Positions 58,060 to 64,000 of a stretch of 64,000 nucleotides of DNA are shown here, piece after piece. The notes beneath the pieces were generated by a model. The model saw only the letters and a program-made list of their open reading frames with translations, did not search any database and was not told the DNA's origin. Source of the DNA: Inga oerstediana (lineage: Eukaryota > Streptophyta > Magnoliopsida > Fabales > Fabaceae). How positions within the stretch are numbered: position 1 is the first letter of the stretch; each line of letters opens with the position of its first letter. The stretch spans positions 54,063,999 through 54,127,998 of the forward strand of contig OY723403.1 in assembly GCA_963210345.1 (NCBI GenBank). Reading direction: 5' to 3'. The translations under genes and the position numbers were made by a program.

Positions 58060-59165
58060 ATGGTACAAACAAGAGGTAGACCACAAAGAGGACAAAATAA
58101 CTAAGAACCAGACCCTCAACCTAACCAATACAACAAAATTGGGTATGGTAACACAACAACAGGAAATAATGAATGATATCAAGGACGAGCTGCCAAAAGT
58201 GCAGCAAAGATAGGATCACTTAGAAGAGCTGGTGAAGGGCGAAGGTGAATCTAATCTGCTTGAGGCAATGCAACCAGAAGATCCTTTACCTGGTCCTGAG
58301 GCTGATATTCTACAGATTTATGTAGGAAGATTCAATAAACAGCAGCGTCTTGTCTTTAGATGGAAGTTTGATCCTTAGCAAACCAAAGACTGGCTACCAC
58401 AACAATAGAAAATTTTTAAAATTATGGCTTGTCCTGAGGACATTAAGGTCTTGTTGGCAATATATAAGCTAGAAAGTGATGCTGACAGATGGTGGAAGAA
58501 CACTGAGCTGAATCATTAGAGAAGGAATGTACCAGTAATGTTAGAATTATTCCAAGAGAAATTCAACAAGATATACTTTCTCCATTCAGTCAAGCTGAAA
58601 AAGGAAAAAGAGTTCCTCAACATACAACAAAATGACAAAGAAAGTTTTGACGAGTACTTGGCTTGCTACATCCGGTTGTCTTGATAGTCAACATACCTTA
58701 AATATCGGGATAATGAGGAGTAGAGCTCAAATATGATGATACGGGGATTAAAGCCAAAGCTAAAAGAGAAATGGTTTCCAAGCATTTCACAGAGTTCAAA
58801 AAGGCAATTAAAGAGTGCCAAATCGCTGAAAATAACTTGGTTGAGCCTATATTTTTATAAAGGCAACTATATCAAGGGTGCGTCTGGTAGTGGGAGTTCT
58901 TCCCAGAAAAGCAAAGAACTAAGTGGACCACCAGTGGTGGAAATAAGAAGACATATCAGGCTAGGGGCCATGGAAATCAAAGACCCTCTTAGGGCAAAAC
59001 ATGCTGGTATTGCAATAATCCACATCATCCTAGCAAGACATGTAGTGGTGCTCTATTACCATAGGCTTTACCAATGACTCAGGTTCTAGTCAGGAAAATA
59101 ACCTATTACATTTTCCAGAAACTAGGACATTATGCTAGGGATTATCAACAGCTGCTGCAACAAAT
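58060..59165 (+). pseudogene. Gypsy-3 gag, decayed
   Basis: ATG at 58060 (MVQTRGRPQRGQNN), then a frame change and an acidic leader. The Gag core is near 58340-58560 (VFRWKFDP, then VLLAIYKLESDADRWWKN), with LKKEKEFLNIQQNDKESFDE and LACYIRLS to about 58680. The remainder (58733-59077) is basic and low in complexity. The zinc knuckle near 59095-59155 reads ITYYIFQKLGHYARDYQQ, with all three Cys lost. Four or more stops. Confidence 0.75.
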
Positions 59166-59214
59166 AACAGAGACAAGACAGAGAGCTCAAAGCAGAGTTC
59201 ATGCTATTACTCAA

Positions 59215-59657
59215 GAGGAAACTAGAAAATCTCCTGAACTAATACAAGGTATAGCTAACCTTAATGTAATTCAGTACAAGTAATGTATGATTTAGGTGCT
59301 AGTCATTCTTTTATTGCATATGATTGTGTGAGACGGCTAGGCTTGAGGGTCCATAAATTCCCATATCATCTGGTTATGTCTACACCCACGGGTGTTAGAG
59401 TTGTCACATCTGATATCTGTCTGAATTCCATAGTAAATGCCGAGGGACACAAATCAATAGTGGATTTGATCTATCTACCATTGCAAGGCTTAGAAGTAAT
59501 CATCGGTATTGATTGGATGACATCAATTTATGTGTTGTTAGACTTCAGAGGAAGAAAGGTTTTTTATCCCAATCTTCAACTACATGGTGGTACTGAAATC
59601 AACCTTAACTTTCTTTCAGTAACTCAAGCAGAGAAATGTCTGCATAAAGTTTGTTAG
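59215..59657 (+). pseudogene. Gypsy-3 aspartic protease, active site altered
   Basis: EETRKSPELIQGIANLN, a frame change, then VMYDLGASHSFIAYDCVRRL: the usual D-S-G is D-L-G. VMSTPTGVRVVTSDICLNSI and GLEVIIGIDWMTSIYVLLD complete the domain to a stop at 59655-59657. Confidence 0.8.
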
Positions 59658-59724
59658 AGGTACATAGTGTTCTTCTCCTTACAATCAAAAGCTGGAACAA
59701 AATTGGAGAGTATCCCTGTAGTGA

Positions 59725-60734
59725 ATGAGTTTCCAGAGGTATTTTCCTGAAGCAATCAGTGGATTACCTTCGGACAGGGAAGTAGAGTTTGCAATCGACC
59801 TTAAGCCTGGAGTAGGACCAATATCTAAAGCCCCATACAGAATGGCTCTATGTGAAATGGCAGAATTGAAAAACAAAATAGAGGAGCTTTTAGAGAAAGG
59901 GTTTATTCAACCCAGTGTCTCGCTATGGGGAGCTCTAATACTCTTTGTCAAAAAGAAAGATAGAAGCATATGACACTATATTGATTATAGGGAGTTGAAT
60001 AAGGTAACCATCAAGAACAAATATGCTCTCCCCAAAATTAATTATTTTCTCAATCAATTATCTAGTTCTTGCATACTCACGAAGATTGACTTGAGATTGG
60101 GATATCACTTGCTCAGGGTAAAAGAAGAAGATGTACCGAAAACTGCTTTTAGGACTTGATATGGCCATTATGGATTCCTTGTAATGCCATTTGGGTTGTC
60201 CAATACACCTGTCGTGCTCATGGACTACATGAATCAAATTTTCAGTCTGTACTTGGACCAATTCGTAGTAGTCTTTATTGATGATATTCTGGTATACTCA
60301 CGAAGCAGAACAGAACATGAGCAATATTTGAGAACAATGTTAAATGCATTGAGAGATAAGCAACTATATGCCAAGCTAAGTAAATGTGAATTTTGGTTTT
60401 CATAAGTTAAATCTTTGGGCCATGTAGTCTCATAGTAAGGGGTCTTAGTGGAAATTTTTGGGCCATATAGTCTCATAGTAAGGGGTCTCGGTGGATTCTA
60501 GCAAAGCGAAAGTAGTACTAAACTAGAAGAGGCCAGAGACTATTTTTGAGATGAACAGTTTTTTGAGTCTTGCCAAATATTACAGAAGATTCATACAGAA
60601 TTTCTCCAAAATAGACTTGCCTTTGATCAAGTTAACACGGAAAACTCAACCTTATATGTAGGACTACAATTGTCAGAGGAGCATCATAGAGCTGAAACAT
60701 AAATTAACAATAACCTTAGTACTGACAATCCTAG
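59725..60734 (+). pseudogene. Gypsy-3 reverse transcriptase and start of RNase H, decayed
   Basis: REVEFAIDLKPGVGPISKAP, then ELLEKGFIQPSVSLWGALIL and FVKKKDRS; then YRELNKVTIKNKYALPKINY, LTKIDLRLGYHLLRVKEEDV, LVMPFGLSNTP and the catalytic FVVVFIDDILVYSRS (60259-60303). The connection carries a 43-bp tandem duplication (60414-60499) that breaks the frame. The phrase IQNFSKIDLPLIKLTRKT follows at about 60595-60650. Confidence 0.8.
60414..60499. repeat. 43-bp tandem duplication in Gypsy-3 RT
   Basis: TTTGGGCCATGTAGTCTCAT starts at 60414 and TTTGGGCCATATAGTCTCAT at 60457, with the following TAGTAAGGGGTCT also shared. The duplication is local and probably arose by slippage. Confidence 0.85.
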
Positions 60735-60883
60735 ATGATATGATGAGGGTATCAGACTGGCAAGAAAACAAGTATGAAAGCTCGAACGGGATGGATGATC
60801 AAAGGTAGGACCTTAAGAGAACCTGTCTCTTACAACCCTAGCCACAAGACACCACAAGGATGATCAATCCTTGATACAGTCAG
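60735..60883. other. Unassigned sequence left of solo LTR
   Basis: GC-balanced stretch continuing across the solo LTR at 63314. No family recognised. Confidence 0.4.
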
Positions 60884-61202
60884 TGTAAGGCCCCAATTTT
60901 TGATTAAGGGCTAATGATAATTATTGAGGATAATTATCAGACTAAAGTGGAATTAATGTATATTGGTGACAATATTAATTTATATGTCATAATTGATAGA
61001 ATGAAAATATTGGCCATAAGTTAGTAGTTAATGGGGAAATTAATTACTAACTAAGAGGAAATGAGATATGTGATTAAGTGACTAATGGAATTGGTTAGTA
61101 TAACTAAGTGGAGGATTAATTAGGAGGAAATTGTATGAGGGAGTGACAAGTGGCAAGCTTACTTGATGGTGGAGTGTTTGAAGAAGTCAAGGGCATGGTG
61201 CA

Positions 61203-61420
61203 ATGATTTTTCTCTCTCCCTTTTCCCTAGCATTCAGCTGAATGGAATATGGGAGTCAAAGAATGATTATTCCTTCTCCCTCCATACACTCAATCTCTCA
61301 TTGTCTCTCTCTCCCTCTCTCTTATGCGTATGGGGCAAAGGATGGGCAGAATTTCTGCCTTCATTCCCATCATTTCATCACTCTTCATCTCTCCTCTCCC
61401 TCTCTCATGCGTGCTTCCAT
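61203..61420 (+). repeat. CT-rich microsatellite stretch in solo LTR
   Basis: Repeated TCTCTCTCCC / CTCTCTCTT runs near 61210-61225, 61295-61325 and 61385-61410. It is probably a transcribed leader in an active copy. Overlapping ORFs (61163-61456, 61242-61430) are composition artefacts. Confidence 0.55.
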
Positions 61421-62511
61421 GGCTGCCTAAGAAGGAGGAAGAACTTGGTGAAATAGATTTTCCATTGGTGATGATTTGATCTCTCAAGGAAATATAGAGT
61501 TTGGAGAATCAAAGAACTCCTTGGAGAAAGTTAAAGAGGTGAGTGAGTTGAGCATTTTGATATAAGTTTTGTGGTCATTTGGCTAAGTTGAAATTTCTGG
61601 GAATTTAGCCCTATTTTCGAAAATTAGGGTCTTGTGGTGTTTGAGTTGTTGTTGTCATGGATATGGTGTTTTGAGATGTATCTTGGATAGATAGAAGTTG
61701 ATTGGAAACTTGGATTGAAAAGTTGCAAGTGTGGTTAGTGAAAAACTCTGTGCTGGCAGTGATCTTGCATGGACGTTTTAAAATATCAAATGGTGTTGGA
61801 AAATTATGAAACTTTCTAGTCTTAAATTTCACATCTCAAGCTTCAAAATGGACATATGTTTTGTGTCATTTCAATTTTTGGACTAGGAGTTATGACTGTC
61901 CAAAGTTTGATGTTAAATCTGGGAACAATTCTGGAACAGTGTGGACATTTCTTAAATTCTGGGATTTTTATGGTGATTTCTAGTAATGGTTCATATTTTT
62001 CTGGTAAAGAGCACTTAAATAGATTTCAATGGGCTTTGGGATCACTTCATTTCAATTTTTCTAGAATTAAGTATGAATTTTCGAAGTTGCCTTGGCTGCA
62101 GCACAAAAGTTTCTGTGCGTGTTTTGGCCGTAGCCAGAAATTCTTGGCTGCAGCCAGAAACCTTCTGTGCATGTTTTGGCCGCAGCCATAGGTTTCTTGG
62201 CTGCAGCTAACCCCCTATTTTTAGCACCTTGGGATTTTAAAAAGTGGTTTCCAACCCGGTGTTTCCCAATCCTTTAGGGCCTTTATTTGAGCCAATTGTA
62301 GCTTCTTAAGGGTCATTATTGATAACCAAAACTAAGTGTTTTGAAGTCATTTGAGTATTGGAATAAGTAATAACCTATCGTCCTTAATGATTATAGGATT
62401 TGATATTTGCCCGGAACATAGAAGGCATACGCCTAAACAAGAACGGAAAGAACAAGGTAGTGACACTTTATCCTATATCATGTGTATTGCATTGCTTATT
62501 TGCATTAGTCA

Positions 62512-62770
62512 TCGATTACAGTGAAAGTGAAGGGGACGTGGCGAAAGCCTGGACTCGATTACAGTGAAAGTAAAGGGGACGTGGCGAAAGCCTGGACTCG
62601 ATTACAGTGAAAGTGTAGGGGACGTGGCGAAAGCCCGGACTCAATTACAGTGAAAGTGAAGGGGACGTGGCGAAAGCCCGGACTCGAATATAGATAAAGT
62701 GAAGGGGGCGTGGAGTAAGCCCGACCTCGTATATAGTGACGGGAACGTGGTGAAAGCCTGGTCTCGAATA
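62512..62770. repeat. 43-bp minisatellite in solo LTR (six units)
   Basis: Units start TCGATTACAGTGAAAGTGAA and contain GGGGACGTGGCGAAAGCC. Four units (from 62512, 62555, 62598 and 62641) are nearly identical, and two more diverge to about 62770. There are no spacers, so it is not a CRISPR array. Confidence 0.9.
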
Positions 62771-63313
62771 TTGATTGCTGCATTGTGATATATGTGACTT
62801 GCTTTGTATATATGCATCATATAAATAAACTGTTGCTACTGGGATTCTCTAGAATCTCATTCTTTCCAAATAATATTTTTAGACAGGGCAAGTGGATCAA
62901 AAAGCAAGCAAGTGGATAAGGGCGATTAGAGCTGCCAGCGGTAGTCTTAGTTAAATATTTTGGTTTTATATCAAATTGGTTATCATTTTGGATCAATGTA
63001 AATATATTGTATAGATCATAGTACTATAGTTTTGTTTAATCCCCGGTATGGATACTGAGATGGGCGATGATGCCCTGAACAATATTTTGGATTAAATGTT
63101 ATTATCCCGGCTGAACGTCGGGAATTGTGCTGAAACTCTGATATTGTATATGTAACAGACCAAACAGGCCATTTGTTTTAATGAATGAAATGAATGGAGA
63201 TCCAGTTGTACAGTTTTCGCAAATTTTTTTTAATTGTTCCGGATTTCTCATTCGATTATAAAATGTGATTAAACACTAATCCCGGCCTGATCCTCGAAAG
63301 GGGTTATAGTCAG

Positions 63314-64000
63314 AGTATTCACATGAGAATACAAGGATGCAAGCAAAGGCCACACAAGAAAAATAAACTCTCAATGATCATTCAAGTCTGAAAATGTAGT
63401 ACAAAAACGCAGCCATATATAAAGGCCACAAAATAACATTCTAGAGTTTGAAAACCTAGTCATGAATGCAGTAAATAATGCCTTAATGATGATTAATTGT
63501 CTTGGTTGGCACCATTCAAGCCGAAAGGAATTAGGAAATTACTTATTCTTCAAGACTAAGTCATTTACCTAAAAATAGGAAATAAAACAAAATGAAACCT
63601 ACGCTTACCTCTTCACGTTCCTACAAGTGGTTCGGTATTCCAGTGGCACTCCATCTAACTAACAGAGACAAAACACCTCAGATGAGAAATCTGAGACCAT
63701 CGAATTGAATCTCTCATCAAGAGAAATAATGTTTATAAACACTCTAAGTGCTAGAAAAGTGATTTAGAGAGTGAAAATGACTTACCTTTGTTTCTTGTTC
63801 CTTTGATCTTCAAGTTTCAGTTCTTTCTCTTTCTTTTTTCCTATGGTTCTATCCCACTTGTGAGTGTGTAAATGAGGAATTGAATGGATTAAACATTTAT
63901 TCCCATTCTTCCAAGTGTTGGCCGATAGTTTGAGTGAGGAATGAGAGTGTATATTATTTTATTCATTAATCTTCCACCACTTTGAATGCTTGGCTGAAAG
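63314..64000 (-). repeat. Unassigned flank then LTR fragment of the 53972-56892 family
   Basis: 63314-63590 is unassigned. From about 63597, TACGCTTACCTCTTCACGTT to about 63720 matches 55788-55900 (GCTTACCTCTTCGCG, then CAAAACACCTCAGAT), so an LTR of that family runs off the window end. Confidence 0.6.

Larger units (their letters stand above)
56995..60734 (+). mobile_element. Gypsy-3 internal region (Tekay-like), no 3' LTR
   Basis: A degenerate PBS (TGTATCTAAGCT at about 57000-57011), leader with 5S-like block, gag, protease, RT and the start of RNase H. It breaks off near 60734 (a phrase like LTITLVLTIL), and integrase, chromodomain and 3' LTR are absent. Confidence 0.8.
60884..63308 (+). 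mobile_element. Solo LTR (2425 bp) with perfect TSD GTCAG
   Basis: Starts TGTAAGGCCCCAATTTTTGA at 60884 and ends GGGGTTATA at 63308 (terminal CA changed to TA). GTCAG lies on both sides (60879-60883, 63309-63313). It is the reverse-orientation relative of the solo LTR 46730-49353, sharing the GGCTGCAGCC cluster (62090-62210). Confidence 0.9.

Noticed and set aside
61290..61487. Arg/Glu-rich ORF in both strands
   Set aside because: Produced by CT/GA microsatellite sequence in an LTR.
62512..62770. CRISPR array
   Set aside because: Head-to-tail 43-bp units without spacers inside a solo LTR: a minisatellite.

Overview
This window looks like AT-rich plant nuclear DNA packed with transposons, most likely intergenic or pericentromeric sequence of a large flowering-plant genome. 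The basis is its content: Ty3/gypsy chromoviruses of the Tekay/Del type, Ty1/copia elements including a SIRE-like family, CACTA DNA transposons, solo LTRs with 5-bp target-site duplications (TSDs), and primer-binding sites (PBSs) matching plant initiator tRNA-Met. I found no intact host gene and no bacterial-type gene, operon, tRNA, full-length rRNA gene or CRISPR array. The species cannot be told from the sequence alone. Nearly every coding region is broken by stops and frameshifts.

Layout. 1-1610: right end of a CACTA transposon with a decayed Ulp1-like (C48) protease gene and AACCGGTCTTAAAA-type subterminal repeats. 1611-2572: unique-looking DNA with a possible host 5' exon. 2573-5750: a gypsy LTR fragment fused to a copia gag fragment. 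5751-13741: a minus-strand Tekay/Del chromovirus, nearly complete (gag, protease, RT, RNase H, integrase, chromodomain-like tail), with its 5' LTR truncated. 13742-32752: a minus-strand SIRE-like copia element (SIRE-A) with an extra ORF after pol. It is split by a younger copia element (Copia-B, 18805-29304, TSD TTTTG), which is itself split by a non-autonomous CACTA element (25165-27901, TSD AAA). 32753-37231: the 3' half of a second SIRE-like copy (SIRE-B) in inverted orientation, with the same extra ORF. 37232-39380: a gypsy LTR fragment.

39381-43908 holds the least classifiable DNA, including a large inverted repeat that looks like two head-to-head LTRs of an Athila/Tat-type element. 43909-60734 is a decayed tandem of two Tekay-like gypsy copies (LTR-internal-LTR-internal). 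It is interrupted by a solo LTR (46730-49353), a truncated Copia-B-family LTR (52806-53875) and a second solo LTR (53972-56892, TSD GTAAA). A third solo LTR lies at 60884-63308 (TSD GTCAG), and the window ends in another LTR fragment.

The most interesting signals are: (i) a 5S-rRNA-like Pol III internal control region with exact box spacing in the leader of both plus-strand Tekay-like elements; (ii) the extra ORF of the SIRE-like family, present in two copies and preceded by a spacer that looks LTR-derived and carries repeated CACTCGAGTG palindromes; (iii) different protease active-site damage in each gypsy copy and in Copia-B; (iv) hairpin, palindrome and minisatellite arrays inside several LTRs and the second CACTA element. 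All family calls come from reading motifs by eye; no database search was run.
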